Shown: positions 35,260-43,829, numbered from the stretch's first letter. The stretch: 64,000 nt of DNA from Crenobacter caeni (GCF_010435965.1 NZ_JAAGAA010000010.1:123606-187605), one strand, 5' to 3'. A program made the numbers and translations. Notes: generated from the sequence alone by a model not told the origin.

Positions 35260-36374
35260 CTGGGCAGCGTCCGCTGGAACTGCAGGTCGCGCTGCAGGCG
35301 CAGCTCGCCGGTCACCCCGTCGACGCGGCTGCCGACCGCCGGCGGCGTGCCGGAGAGCCTCAGCGCGAGCCGGTAGGCGTCGACGCCCAGCGCGTACAGG
35401 CGCTCGGTCGGCACCGTCAGCGCCTGCGCCGGGCGCGGGTACTGGCGCACCAGCGGGTGCTCGGGCATCAAGAGCCACGGCATATCGACAAAGCGCACGC
35501 CGGAAAGTGCCGGCAAGCTCTCGCGCACGTTGACGAGCGAAGTCGCGTACACCGGCCGGTCGGACGGCAGGATCATCTTCAGCTGCGCCGACTCGCGCGC
35601 GGGCAGCGCGAAAAACACCGCGTCGGTACCGGACAGCGCCGCGTCCAGCACGGCGCCGCTGGCCGTATCGAACGCCAGCACGACAGGCTGAGTCCCGCGC
35701 CGCGCCGTCCAGGTATCAAGAAAGGCGTCACGCAGGCGCTGCGACAGGGTATCCGCGCCGAACACCAACAGCGGGCGCTGCACGCCGTCTTCCTTCATCA
35801 GCGACGCGACCTGACGCGCCTCGGCCTCGACCGACAGCGACAGGCTGTAAAGTTTGGGCCTAGGCGCGAGGCCCTCGGTGGTGTTGAGCGCGAGCACCGG
35901 CACACTGCCAACCAGCGACGCAAGCTGGCTGATCTCGCCGCGCGTCATCGGGCCGACCACCACGTTGACGCCCTGTGCGACAAGCGCACGGTACGCCTGC
36001 TCGAGCCCGGTACGGTCGGCGAACGCGTATTCGGTCACGCCGACGTCGCCGCGCGCCTCGCTCGCGAGCGCCGCGGCAAAGCCCGCGCGCACCACGGAGG
36101 CCGCCTCGCCCAACAGGGGAGACGCCTGCGGCAGCAACAGGCCGATGCGCACCTTGCGCCCTTCGAGCGGCGGCCAGACGGGCGCCTGCGTCGCGATGCT
36201 GCCCGCAGCCGGCGCAGAGGCCGCATCCTGCGCGAGCGGCGCCGTGACGGGGACGGGCGCCTGCGGCGCGGCAAGCGCATTCTGCCTGAGGATGTAGTCC
36301 GCACCGGTCGCAGACGCTACACTGGCGGCCATCCACAACCCTGCACCCAGCAGCCACGGAGCAAGATTTTGCAT
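35229..36374 (-). CDS. lpoA: LppC/LpoA-type penicillin-binding protein activator
   Basis: This 381-residue protein has an N-terminal export signal ([20 protein letters not shown]) and a periplasmic-binding-protein type 1 fold ([35 protein letters not shown]). LpoA stimulates PBP1a in E. coli. No lipobox cysteine is seen near the signal, and it is shorter than E. coli LpoA because the TPR-like N-domain is missing, so the activator role is inferred. It is divergent from rsmI, with start codons overlapping. Confidence 0.82.
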   Translation of the reverse strand: MQNLAPWLLGAGLWMAASVASATGADYILRQNALAAPQAPVPVTAPLAQDAASAPAAGSIATQAPVWPPLEGRKVRIGLLLPQASPLLGEAASVVRAGFAAALASEARGDVGVTEYAFADRTGLEQAYRALVAQGVNVVVGPMTRGEISQLASLVGSVPVLALNTTEGLAPRPKLYSLSLSVEAEARQVASLMKEDGVQRPLLVFGADTLSQRLRDAFLDTWTARRGTQPVVLAFDTASGAVLDAALSGTDAVFFALPARESAQLKMILPSDRPVYATSLVNVRESLPALSGVRFVDMPWLLMPEHPLVRQYPRPAQALTVPTERLYALGVDAYRLALRLSGTPPAVGSRVDGVTGELRLQRDLQFQRTLPRWVKTDSAQP

Positions 36375-37259
36375 ACGACGCTTGATCACTTGATTGATTC
36401 CGCCCGCGAGACTGTCCAAAGCGGAACATTATATGTGGTCGCCACCCCCATTGGAAATCTGGCCGACCTGACCCTGCGCGCGTACGCCGCACTGTCCGCG
36501 TGCGATATCGTGCTGGCCGAGGACACCCGCGTCAGCGGCGCGCTACTCTCCGCGTACGGCCTGCACAAGAAGCTCGTCAGCCTGCGCGAACACAACGAGG
36601 CGGCGATGGCCGAGCGCGTCGTCGGCTGGCTTGGCGAGGGACAGAAGATCGTGCAGGTGTCCGACGCCGGCACCCCCGGCATCTCCGACCCCGGTGCACG
36701 CTTGGCCGCCACGGTCTGGGCCGCCGGCTACCGCGTCTGCCCGCTGCCCGGCCCGTCAGCCGTAGTCAGCGCACTGTCCGCCGCTGGCCTCGACACCGGC
36801 CGCTTCCTGTTCGCCGGCTTCTTGCCGCCCAAGGGCGGCCAGCGCCGCGCGCAGCTCGAAGCCTGGCGCGACGCCGACTACGCGGTGGTCTGCTACGAGG
36901 CGCCGCACCGCCTGCTCGATTGCCTGGAAGACATGGTCGCCGTCTACGGCGAGCGCCGTCCGCTGGTGCTCGCCCGCGAGCTGACCAAGACCTTCGAGAC
37001 CTTCCTGCGCCTGCCCGCCGGCGAACTGGCCGAGCGGGTGCGCGCCGACAGCAACCAGCAGCGCGGCGAATGCGTGCTGATCATCGACGCCGCACCGCCC
37101 GCCCCCGCCGAGGAGATCGACGCGGCGACCCTCGCGCTGCTCGAAGGCATGGCTGCCGCGATGCCCATCAAGCAGGCCGCCGGTCTCTTGGCCGAGTACA
37201 CCGGCCTGCCGCGCAAGAAACTGTACGAGCTGGCCCTGAAAAGCCGCGGCAACGACTGA
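36369..37259 (+). CDS. rsmI: 16S rRNA (cytidine1402-2'-O)-methyltransferase
   Basis: This 296-residue tetrapyrrole-methylase-fold enzyme has LYVVATPIGNLADLTLRA, AEDTRVSGALL, VSDAGTPGISDPG, PLPGPSAVVSALSAAGL and YEAPHRLLDCLEDM. The TTG at 36369 is preferred because GGAG lies eight bases upstream and it gives the 17-20 residue lead seen in E. coli RsmI. A later GTG at 36435 would remove it. The start overlaps the start of the divergent lpoA-like gene. Confidence 0.92.
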   Translation: MHTTLDHLIDSARETVQSGTLYVVATPIGNLADLTLRAYAALSACDIVLAEDTRVSGALLSAYGLHKKLVSLREHNEAAMAERVVGWLGEGQKIVQVSDAGTPGISDPGARLAATVWAAGYRVCPLPGPSAVVSALSAAGLDTGRFLFAGFLPPKGGQRRAQLEAWRDADYAVVCYEAPHRLLDCLEDMVAVYGERRPLVLARELTKTFETFLRLPAGELAERVRADSNQQRGECVLIIDAAPPAPAEEIDAATLALLEGMAAAMPIKQAAGLLAEYTGLPRKKLYELALKSRGND

Positions 37260-37329
37260 GGCTGCTTGATAGATCCCGATTTACATTTGCACAGGCGGCC
37301 GGTAGAATGCCGCCACATCGTCTGATGCC

Positions 37330-37414
37330 GCCCGGGTGGCGAAATCGGTAGACGCAGGGGACTCAAAATCCCCCGCCGCAAGGCGTGTCGGTTCGAGTCC
37401 GACCCCGGGCACCA
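37330..37414 (+). tRNA. tRNA-Leu (anticodon CAA)
   Basis: The 85-nt gene folds as a cloverleaf with acceptor stem GCCCGGG/CCCGGGC, a long variable arm, T-loop GGTTCGAGTCC and an encoded CCA end. The anticodon loop CTCAAAA gives CAA at 37364-37366, reading UUG. Its 3' end is the integration site of the element that follows. Confidence 0.97.
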
Positions 37415-37484
37415 TTCAGCAGTACAAAGGCCTCCGACGAAGTCCTAAAAACCCCGAGAAACAAAGGTTTCCGGGGTTTTTTGT
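37392..37484 (+). repeat. attL: tRNA-Leu 3' end and terminator
   Basis: From the T-arm of the tRNA through its rho-independent terminator, about 92 bp are repeated at 45956-46047 with only a handful of differences. The perfect core runs through ACCATTCAGCAGTACAAAGG and on to GACGAAGTCC. The stem-loop at 37451-37484 (CCCCG...CGGGG then TTTTTT) is the tRNA terminator. Integration restored a complete tRNA on this side. Confidence 0.88.
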
Positions 37485-37527
37485 TGCCTATCGAGTCCGA
37501 TCAAGTCCAAAGCAATCCACGACTTCT

Positions 37528-37566
37528 GTTGGTATATTTGTTGGTATGTGACCGGAGGTACCAACA
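37528..37566 (+). promoter_or_regulatory. Repeated TGTTGGTA sites at the integrase start
   Basis: GTTGGTA-N5-GTTGGTATG (37528-37548) is a tandem pair. The second copy TGTTGGTA (37539-37546) also forms an inverted repeat with TACCAACA (37559-37566), which brackets the integrase ribosome binding site GGAGG and ends one base before its ATG. The tandem pair recurs at 45881-45901 near the other end. Arm-type integrase or excisionase binding with autoregulation is the likely role. Confidence 0.6.
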
Positions 37567-37567
37567 G

Positions 37568-38929
37568 ATGCCGCTGACTGCCACCCAGATCAAACACGCC
37601 CGCTTCAACCCTGACGCCAAACCGACCGGTAAGGAGAACCGGCTAAGTGACGGCGACAGCCTGTTCCTGTATCTCGAAAAGACCGGAGGCAAATACTGGC
37701 GCATGCCTTACCGCTTTGGCGGCAAGCAAAAGCTCTTTCCGGTCGGGGTGTATTGCTCGGCCACCAGCTTCGACCTTCAAGGCAATCCACTGCCGGACCA
37801 GGTCGTCATGTCGCTCGCAGAAGCCCGGCAACGCCGGGACGAAGCCAAAGCCTTGCTACGGCAGGGGCTTGACCCGATGGCCGCGCGCCAGGTCGCCAAA
37901 GAACAGGCCGCGCAGGCAAGCGCCAACAGCTTTGCTGCCGTCGCCCTCGAATGGCACGCCCGCAACAAGGCGAAGTGGTGTGAAGATCACGCCGAGCGCG
38001 TCTGGAAGCGGATCCATGCCCATCTGCTGCCGGCCATTGGCGACATGCCCATCGAGGACATCCGCACCAAACATCTGCTGGCAGCCCTGCGCCCAGTCGA
38101 AGCGCGCGGTACGCTGGACGTCGCCAGCCGGCTTAGCCAGTACGCCAACGCGATCTGCCGCTACGCCGTGCAAACTGGCCGTATCGAAAGCAACCCCGCC
38201 ATCGACTTGAGCGGCGCCCTAGCCGTGCGCAAGGTCGTTCACCGCCCTGCCCTGCCGCTTAACCGGCTACCGGAACTGCTTAACAGCATCGCCGGCGCCA
38301 ACATCCGCCATGTCACCCGCTACGCGTTCGAACTGATCATGCTGACCTTTCTGCGCTCCAGCGAGTTGCGGATGGCGCGCTGGCACGAGGTCGACTTCGA
38401 GCGCGCGGTCTGGACGATTCCGTCCGAGCGGGTGCCTCTGGAAGACGTCAGGTACTCGATTCGCGGCGCCAAGATGCACACGCCGCATGTGGTGCCGCTA
38501 TGCCGGCAAGCCATAGCCGTGCTACGCCGCTTGCAGCAACTGAATAACCGCAGCGACCTGATCTTTCCCGGCGACCGCAGCTTCGACAAGCCGTTGTGCG
38601 AGAACACCCTCAACCAGGCATTGCGCAGGATGGGCTATGCGACACACGAGTTATGTGGCCACGGCTTCCGTACGATGGCGTGTTCGGCACTCAACGAATC
38701 GGGACAGTGGAACCGTGATGCCATCGAGCGACAAATGAGTCACCAGCACCGCGATAGCGTGCGGGCTGCCTACATGCACAAGGCCGAATTTCTGAAGGAG
38801 CGTCACGCGATGATGCAGTGGTGGGGAGACTTCCTCGACGCCCAGCGCGCCGGCCATTATGTGGATCCCACCGAATTTGCCGGCGGCCACCCTACGGTGG
38901 TGCCGCTGTTCCGGCAAATATCGGGCTGA
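37568..38929 (+). CDS. Tyrosine recombinase / integrase (DUF4102 type)
   Basis: This 453-residue integrase has an N-terminal DUF4102 arm-binding region (LSDGDSLFLYLEKTGGKYWR), a SAM-like core-binding domain, and the catalytic domain with R263 (FLRSSELRMARW), H365-x-x-R368 (CGHGFRTMA) and Y402 (AAYMHKAEF). It lies directly beside the tRNA-Leu attL site, the standard layout for tRNA-integrating islands. ATG 37568 has GGAGG nine bases upstream. All catalytic residues are intact, so the element may still be able to move. Confidence 0.95.
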   Translation: MPLTATQIKHARFNPDAKPTGKENRLSDGDSLFLYLEKTGGKYWRMPYRFGGKQKLFPVGVYCSATSFDLQGNPLPDQVVMSLAEARQRRDEAKALLRQGLDPMAARQVAKEQAAQASANSFAAVALEWHARNKAKWCEDHAERVWKRIHAHLLPAIGDMPIEDIRTKHLLAALRPVEARGTLDVASRLSQYANAICRYAVQTGRIESNPAIDLSGALAVRKVVHRPALPLNRLPELLNSIAGANIRHVTRYAFELIMLTFLRSSELRMARWHEVDFERAVWTIPSERVPLEDVRYSIRGAKMHTPHVVPLCRQAIAVLRRLQQLNNRSDLIFPGDRSFDKPLCENTLNQALRRMGYATHELCGHGFRTMACSALNESGQWNRDAIERQMSHQHRDSVRAAYMHKAEFLKERHAMMQWWGDFLDAQRAGHYVDPTEFAGGHPTVVPLFRQISG

Positions 38930-39100
38930 CCACTGCTCGCATTTCATCCCAACTTGCCATCGACGGCCGCCTGCTCGGGTGGCCGTTTTCATTGTCAAGC
39001 CACCCTCTCCGGCGCCTACCGTTACAACCCCGTCACCCCCTTGTTTTTTTTGTAATCCTTCGCGTGCCCGGCAAGGGCTATCCGTTCCAAGGGGGAAGAA

Positions 39101-39436
39101 ATGACCACACCTGACCAGCCAATCATTTGGCGAATCCGCGAAGTGAGCCAGCAGCTCGGCCTGTCCGAGTCAACGATCTACGACAAGATCAATCGGAGAT
39201 CGCCGCGCCATGATCCGAGTTTCCCTAGGCCAATCCAGCTGGGCGCGTCGGCCGTCGGCTGGCTGGCGCATGAAGTGTTCGACTGGCTGCTGGCCCGTGC
39301 CGCCGAGCGCGACACACCGGCAGACAGCCCTCCAGCTACCCGACGCAGACAACGCGCCAAGCACGCTCGCGCGGCAGTCACCCCGGTACAACCGGCCAAA
39401 CCGACACCATCAGCCAAACCGGGAGCCGCACGATGA
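39101..39436 (+). CDS. AlpA-family regulator
   Basis: This 111-residue protein has an MerR/AlpA-type winged helix (IWRIREVSQQLGLSESTIYD, PRPIQLGASAVGWLAHEVFDW) and a basic, Ala/Pro-rich tail. AlpA proteins control integrase or act as excisionases in P4-like islands. The 170 bp before it hold no gene. GGGGGAAG lies upstream of the ATG. Confidence 0.88.
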   Translation: MTTPDQPIIWRIREVSQQLGLSESTIYDKINRRSPRHDPSFPRPIQLGASAVGWLAHEVFDWLLARAAERDTPADSPPATRRRQRAKHARAAVTPVQPAKPTPSAKPGAAR

Positions 39437-39564
39437 AGACGCCGTACTGGAGAACTAGGCTTCCGCGCTGGCTGATTCTGGCGCTCGGCTGGCTGGGCGA
39501 CCTGATCATGCTCGCCGCGCTGCTCGCGCTGTTCCTGCTCGTCGTGCAACGCATCGTGGGGTGA
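39433..39564 (+). CDS. Small single-helix membrane protein
   Basis: A 43-residue reading frame starts inside the AlpA stop (ATGA overlap) and encodes MKTPYWRTRLPRW followed by one long hydrophobic helix (residues 14-40). It ends 3 bp before the next gene. Perfect spacing within the operon supports real translation. No family is recognised. Confidence 0.55.
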   Translation: MKTPYWRTRLPRWLILALGWLGDLIMLAALLALFLLVVQRIVG

Positions 39565-39567
39565 TCC

Positions 39568-39945
39568 ATGCCGACAAGACCTCTAATGGGTATCCGCGTG
39601 CTGGTTGCGACCCTTTGCCAACCAGCCCGCCAAACCGCAGGCAGACCCAAGGGGTATCCGCCAGTTGGCCCCGGCCAATTCTGTCGCGAGTACCTGCCGG
39701 CCCCCGAAGACTACTACACCAGCCATTTTGGCGACGCCATGCGCCGATCCGGCAAGGGCTGGCAGGTTCGCTGTTTGTTCCACGATGACCGGACGCCGAG
39801 CGCGACGGTCTACCCCGACGGAGGCTTCCATTGCCATGCCTGCGGGGTTCATTGCCGCGACGTGCTCGACTTTCACATGCGCATGACGGGCTTGGGCTTC
39901 AAACAAGCCGCACAGGCGCTGGGCGCATGGGGGGCTAGCCAATGA
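39568..39945 (+). CDS. CHC2 zinc-finger (primase N-terminal type) protein
   Basis: This 125-residue protein carries a DnaG-like CHC2 zinc finger: CLFHDDRTPSATVYPDGGFH and CHACG give the Cys-x2-His ... Cys-x2-Cys pattern, followed by DVLDFHMRMTGLGFKQAAQ. It is likely a primase DNA-binding subunit working with the large protein that begins four bases before its stop. The first about 40 residues are not conserved-looking, so a later start is possible. Confidence 0.82.
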   Translation: MPTRPLMGIRVLVATLCQPARQTAGRPKGYPPVGPGQFCREYLPAPEDYYTSHFGDAMRRSGKGWQVRCLFHDDRTPSATVYPDGGFHCHACGVHCRDVLDFHMRMTGLGFKQAAQALGAWGASQ

Positions 39946-42164
39946 CCTCGCTGACTTTGCAAGTCCCCGCCGAGCACAAGCGTGCGCTGTGGTCCGCCAT
40001 CCAGCGAACCGTCGAGGCAGCGCGAGATCCGGCGAACAAGCCGACCGTGACGCCGTACTTCGACGCGGCCCACAACCTACTGTTCGCCCGCGTACGCATC
40101 GACACGAAAGACGGCAAGGTCATCCGCCCGTTCCATCTGGACGGCGACAGATGGAAGCAAGGCGAGCCGGCTTTCGAGGGCAAGAAGCCGCTGCTGAACC
40201 TGCCACTATTGGCCGCGCACCCGGATGCCGAAGTGTGGCTGGCCGAGGGCGAAAAATGCGCCACCGCGCTGACTGACGTTGACAGGCTGGCGACCACCTC
40301 GGGCGGGGCGACCAGCGTGGCTGGCGCCGACTGGATGCCATTGGCAGGCCGCCGGGTGATCCTGTGGCCGGACTTCGACCTGCCGGGCAAAAAGTGGCTG
40401 GCCGAGCTGATCCCGGCACTGCAAAAAATCGGCGCGACCGTGCGAGTCGTGGATGTCGATCAGTTGCAGCTTGGCGATGGCGACGATGTGGCCGACTGGC
40501 TGCCGCTGCACGGCGTCGAGGCGCTGGAGAGCTTGCCGATGGTCGAGATCCCTGCGCTGGCACCAGAGCATGCCGATGCGGGCGACGAGCCAGCGGGCAG
40601 CCGCGATTCGGCATCGACGGCACTGGTGCGGCACGTCCAGATGAACTGCACGCTTTACCACAATCAGGATGGCGATGTGTTCGCCAGACTGAACGGCAGT
40701 AATCAGGCGTGGAAGATCGCCTCGACCGCCTTTCGGGACTGGTTGAGCGCGTCGTTTTACCGGGCGACCGGCAAAGTCGCACGCGACCAAGCGGTCAAGG
40801 AGGCACTTGCCTCACTGGCTGGCATCGGCCGCCAGGAAGGCGAGTTGCGCGAAGCGCATGTCAGGGTGGCCAAACACGGCAATGGTTACCTGATCGACCT
40901 GGGTGACGACAAATGGCGCGTGGTCGAGGTTAGCGCTGGGGGCTGGCAGGTCATCGAGCAGTCGCCCGTGCTGTTCGTGCGCAGCAAATCTATGCGGTCG
41001 CTGCCTAACCCGGTTCGAGGCGGCAGTCTCGACGCGCTGTGGCCATGCGTAAACATCCCGGAGTGGGCTCGGCCACTGGTGTTGGCGTGGCTGCTGGAAT
41101 CCCTGCGCCCGGATACACCGTACCCACTGCTGGAGCTGACCGGCGAACAGGGCAGTGCCAAAAGCACCACGCAAGACTATCTGCGCCGCCTGATCGACCC
41201 CAACCGCGTGAACCTGCGCGCTGCGCCGAAAGCCCGCGAAGACGTGTTTGTATCCGCCGCCGCCGGCTTGCTGGTCAGTTACGAGAACCTGTCGCACCTG
41301 TCGCCCGAAATGCAGGACACCTTCTGCACGCTGGCCACCGGCGGTGGATTCGCGCGGCGCCAGCTCTACACCGACGCGGAAGAGATAACCATCGAGGTCA
41401 AACGCCCGATTGTGCTGAACGGCATCGCGGCGGTAGTCACGGCGCAAGACCTGGTCAGTCGCACGATTTCGGTCGAGCTGCCGACCATCCAGGCACGCGC
41501 AACCGGAACCGAACTGGAGGCCAAATTCGACGCCGAGTACGACCGAATTTTCGGCGCCTTGTTGGACCTGTTTGCGGCGACCCTGCGCACGCTACCCGAT
41601 GTTCACCTCGCGCCGGAACACCGCCCGCGAATGGCGGACTTCTGCCTGCTGGGCATGGCGATGTTCAAGGCAACAGGCCAACACCCCGAGAGCTTCGTCA
41701 GGCTGTACCGGCAGACCGAGGTCGGCAATGTCGAGCGCACGTTGGATGCCTCGCCCGTGGCGACCGCCGTGCGCGAAATGATGGACGATCACCCAGTGGT
41801 GCGTTGCACGCTCAAAGAGTTGCTGCAGCGTCTGGACAAGTACCGCCCCGACCGCTGCGAAGCTTGGCCAAAGTCGCCCAAGGGTTTGGCCAACGCGCTT
41901 AAACGGGTAGCGCCCCCCTTGCGCATGGTCGGCATCGACGCCCACGAAGATTCGTCTATTTCGCGGAGGGAAGGGACTTGGTGGTGTATCGCACGCATGG
42001 ACAGGCTGCAGGCTTCGGCGGATCAACGTCCACCAAGCTCACCAAGTTCACCGGATTGCCCCCTGGCTGATAGGCAGCGTGAAGATGTGGACTTGGTGAG
42101 GGTCCGTTCGGCACAAACCTGCAATGCGCCGGCGGCCGTGCCGTACGCCGAAAAGGAGTTCTAG
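39942..42164 (+). CDS. TOPRIM/P-loop replication protein (primase-helicase-like)
   Basis: In this 740-residue protein the N-terminal third resembles the TOPRIM region of phage and island primases (VWLAEGEKCATALT, RRVILWPDFDLPGKKW). The central part has a P-loop ELTGEQGSAKSTTQDYLRR with LLVSYENLSHLSPEMQDTF and a likely sensor region (PIVLNGIAAVVTAQDLVSR). Together with the CHC2 protein it would form a replication-initiation pair for the excised element. The start overlaps the upstream stop by four bases. Confidence 0.8.
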   Translation: MTSLTLQVPAEHKRALWSAIQRTVEAARDPANKPTVTPYFDAAHNLLFARVRIDTKDGKVIRPFHLDGDRWKQGEPAFEGKKPLLNLPLLAAHPDAEVWLAEGEKCATALTDVDRLATTSGGATSVAGADWMPLAGRRVILWPDFDLPGKKWLAELIPALQKIGATVRVVDVDQLQLGDGDDVADWLPLHGVEALESLPMVEIPALAPEHADAGDEPAGSRDSASTALVRHVQMNCTLYHNQDGDVFARLNGSNQAWKIASTAFRDWLSASFYRATGKVARDQAVKEALASLAGIGRQEGELREAHVRVAKHGNGYLIDLGDDKWRVVEVSAGGWQVIEQSPVLFVRSKSMRSLPNPVRGGSLDALWPCVNIPEWARPLVLAWLLESLRPDTPYPLLELTGEQGSAKSTTQDYLRRLIDPNRVNLRAAPKAREDVFVSAAAGLLVSYENLSHLSPEMQDTFCTLATGGGFARRQLYTDAEEITIEVKRPIVLNGIAAVVTAQDLVSRTISVELPTIQARATGTELEAKFDAEYDRIFGALLDLFAATLRTLPDVHLAPEHRPRMADFCLLGMAMFKATGQHPESFVRLYRQTEVGNVERTLDASPVATAVREMMDDHPVVRCTLKELLQRLDKYRPDRCEAWPKSPKGLANALKRVAPPLRMVGIDAHEDSSISRREGTWWCIARMDRLQASADQRPPSSPSSPDCPLADRQREDVDLVRVRSAQTCNAPAAVPYAEKEF

Positions 42165-42165
42165 C

Positions 42166-42609
42166 ATGCTGCCCCCTATCGAGTTCCTGAAGGAAGCCGG
42201 GGTGGAGGTCAGGCTGTCCGGCCCCAACAAGCTGACCGCGACTGGCTACCTGACCGACGACATCTGCCAGTACATCCAGACCCACAAGCGCGAGATTATT
42301 TCGGCGCTGTCCGCCCGCAATGCCCCGCCGCCCAGACCGCCCACACGCACTGTTCTGCACTACCGGCTAACTGACGCGCGAGGCGGCAACAAGGGCGGCA
42401 TGATCATCGCGGACGATCTGGCCGACGCCGTACTGGATTTGGTCGCGCGTTATCGCAGCCACCTCGACCTTGAGGACTTGCTGGAGCGCGTGCAGGAACG
42501 CTTTTGCATCGCAGCCGAATCCGCGCCGGACGCCGAGGCCTTGCGCGTGGCGCTGGCCGAAGCCGAGGCGGTGATCCGCCGGGCAGCACAAAAGGAGAGA
42601 AAACCATGA
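42166..42609 (+). CDS. TubC-docking-like accessory protein
   Basis: This 147-residue protein has an N-terminal segment (PIEFLKEAGVEVRLSGPNKL, THKREIISALS) with the pattern of the TubC N-terminal docking fold, a short fold common in proteins of integrated elements. The rest is helical and acidic. ATG 42166 has AAAAGGAG upstream. No enzymatic motif is visible and the function is unknown. Confidence 0.6.
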   Translation: MLPPIEFLKEAGVEVRLSGPNKLTATGYLTDDICQYIQTHKREIISALSARNAPPPRPPTRTVLHYRLTDARGGNKGGMIIADDLADAVLDLVARYRSHLDLEDLLERVQERFCIAAESAPDAEALRVALAEAEAVIRRAAQKERKP

Positions 42610-43076
42610 GCCCTAAGCCTGCAAAAAGCAGTGTCGAACAAGAAGCCGGTAGCCAAAAACCGAAACGGGGCTGCTGGAAGCCCGGCGAATCAGGTAACCC
42701 GGCGGGGCGCAGGAAAGGCAGCTCGCGGGCCAACCTGCTGCGCGAAACGCTTGGGCCGGACCGGCTGACGGCCATCATTGGCGTGCTGGCGGACAAGGCA
42801 ATGGGCGGCGACACCACGGCGGCCAAGATCCTGCTCGACCGTACCCTGCCGCCGCTAAAACCGGTCGAGCCGCCGCTGGAGCCGCTGGCCGTGCCCGAGC
42901 AAGGCAATATCCTGGCGTCCGCAGAACGGGTGATGCAGGCAGTGTTGCAGGGTGCACTGCCCCCCTCGCAAGCGGCCGCCATCATGGCCGGCCTGACCGG
43001 ACTTGCCCGCGTGCGTGAGGTGGAAGAGCTGGAGCAACGCCTGCAGGCACTCGAACAACTGGAGACACCGCGATGA
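42606..43076 (+). CDS. DUF5681-domain protein
   Basis: This 156-residue protein carries the DUF5681 signature near its N-terminus (GCWKPGESGNPAGRRKGSSR) and a helical C-terminal half ending in a coiled coil (REVEELEQRLQALEQLE). DUF5681 proteins are frequent in prophages and islands, often near packaging or replication genes. It overlaps the preceding stop (ATGA) and the next start. Confidence 0.75.
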   Translation: MSPKPAKSSVEQEAGSQKPKRGCWKPGESGNPAGRRKGSSRANLLRETLGPDRLTAIIGVLADKAMGGDTTAAKILLDRTLPPLKPVEPPLEPLAVPEQGNILASAERVMQAVLQGALPPSQAAAIMAGLTGLARVREVEELEQRLQALEQLETPR

Positions 43077-43369
43077 AACTGAAAGAACGCATCGCTCGGC
43101 TGGAGCAGATGGTCGGCACCCTGGAGCCCCGTTGCATTGCCGTACTGGTGGTAGACGCCTCGCTCGCGGCCGCCGACTTTATCGAAATCGGGCTGACCTG
43201 GCAGCAGGACGGCCAAGCCTACCGTACCGCGCTGCTGCCGGGCGAGACGCTTGATGAAGCCTGCGGCCGTGTTGCCGAGAGCCTACCTCCAGCGGTGCAC
43301 TTCTTGACGGCGGCCTATGAACACCAGCGAGGGTTGTCCCCTTGGCAAGATGCTGAGGACTGGGCGTGA
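43073..43369 (+). CDS. Hypothetical protein of the element
   Basis: This 98-residue protein starts with a coiled coil (MKLKERIARLEQMVGTLEP) followed by a small alpha/beta domain. It overlaps the DUF5681 stop by four bases and closes the operon. No family is recognised. Confidence 0.6.
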   Translation: MKLKERIARLEQMVGTLEPRCIAVLVVDASLAAADFIEIGLTWQQDGQAYRTALLPGETLDEACGRVAESLPPAVHFLTAAYEHQRGLSPWQDAEDWA

Positions 43370-43410
43370 GACATCCATACGGGAGACGGGAGCGACATAC
43401 TGGACTCCGT

Positions 43411-43486
43411 GCTTCAATCCACGCGCCCGCGAGGGGCGCGACCAGAACGGTGCGAGGCTGGGTGTCGGGGTTGCTCAGTTTCAATC
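43411..43486 (-). CRISPR. Type I-C-like CRISPR remnant: one repeat, one spacer, part of a second repeat
   Basis: Positions 43411-43442 match, apart from the first bases, the common 32-bp type I-C repeat read on the minus strand (GTCGCGCCCCTCGCGGGCGC then GTGGATTGAA). A 35-bp spacer (43443-43477) follows, then GTTTCAATC (43478-43486), the first nine bases of another repeat. The repeat is broken exactly where an IS-like end starts. No cas genes or further repeats are in the window. The repeat family is identified from memory of the I-C consensus. Confidence 0.78.
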
Positions 43487-43760
43487 GGCTTTGTTGCACA
43501 AATCGCCTGAAGGCTAGGCTCCCCCTTCCCCCAGACGCAGTTACCCCTCGCGCACCGTTACTGGACACCTACCCAACTGGGTGAAGCGATTGAGGGGTGC
43601 CGCGCATATTTGCAGCTCTACCACCTACGTTCAAACGTGCGCGCCATGATGCGCTCACCCATCTGTTTGAAGCAGCGCATTTTCGTTTCGACCAGGCTAC
43701 GTCAGTGGTAGCCACTCCAGCATTTCCAGAGCGTCGCGCCCGGACAGTTGGCAATCAATT
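43487..43760 (-). mobile_element. Decayed IS5-family insertion sequence end
   Basis: GGCTTTGTTGCACAAATCG at 43487 is a typical IS5-family terminal inverted repeat. On the minus strand two frames give the transposase C-terminus in pieces: ETKMRCFKQMGERIMARTFE, then VVELQICAAPLNRFTQLG. At least one frameshift separates them, and the 5' part and the other terminal repeat are missing. It interrupts the CRISPR repeat and stops short of the DUF262 gene. Confidence 0.72.
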
Positions 43761-43829
43761 TGCAAACGAGGCACCAACTCGGCCAAAATGTTCAAATTAG
43801 CGCGCATGCGTCGTATTGGAGAGCCCGCG

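Noticed and set aside
43381..43410. A further CRISPR spacer and repeat to the left of 43411
   Set aside because: GGGAGCGAC at 43388 resembles a repeat end, but the distance to the next repeat is only about 14 bp and no other repeat bases match.
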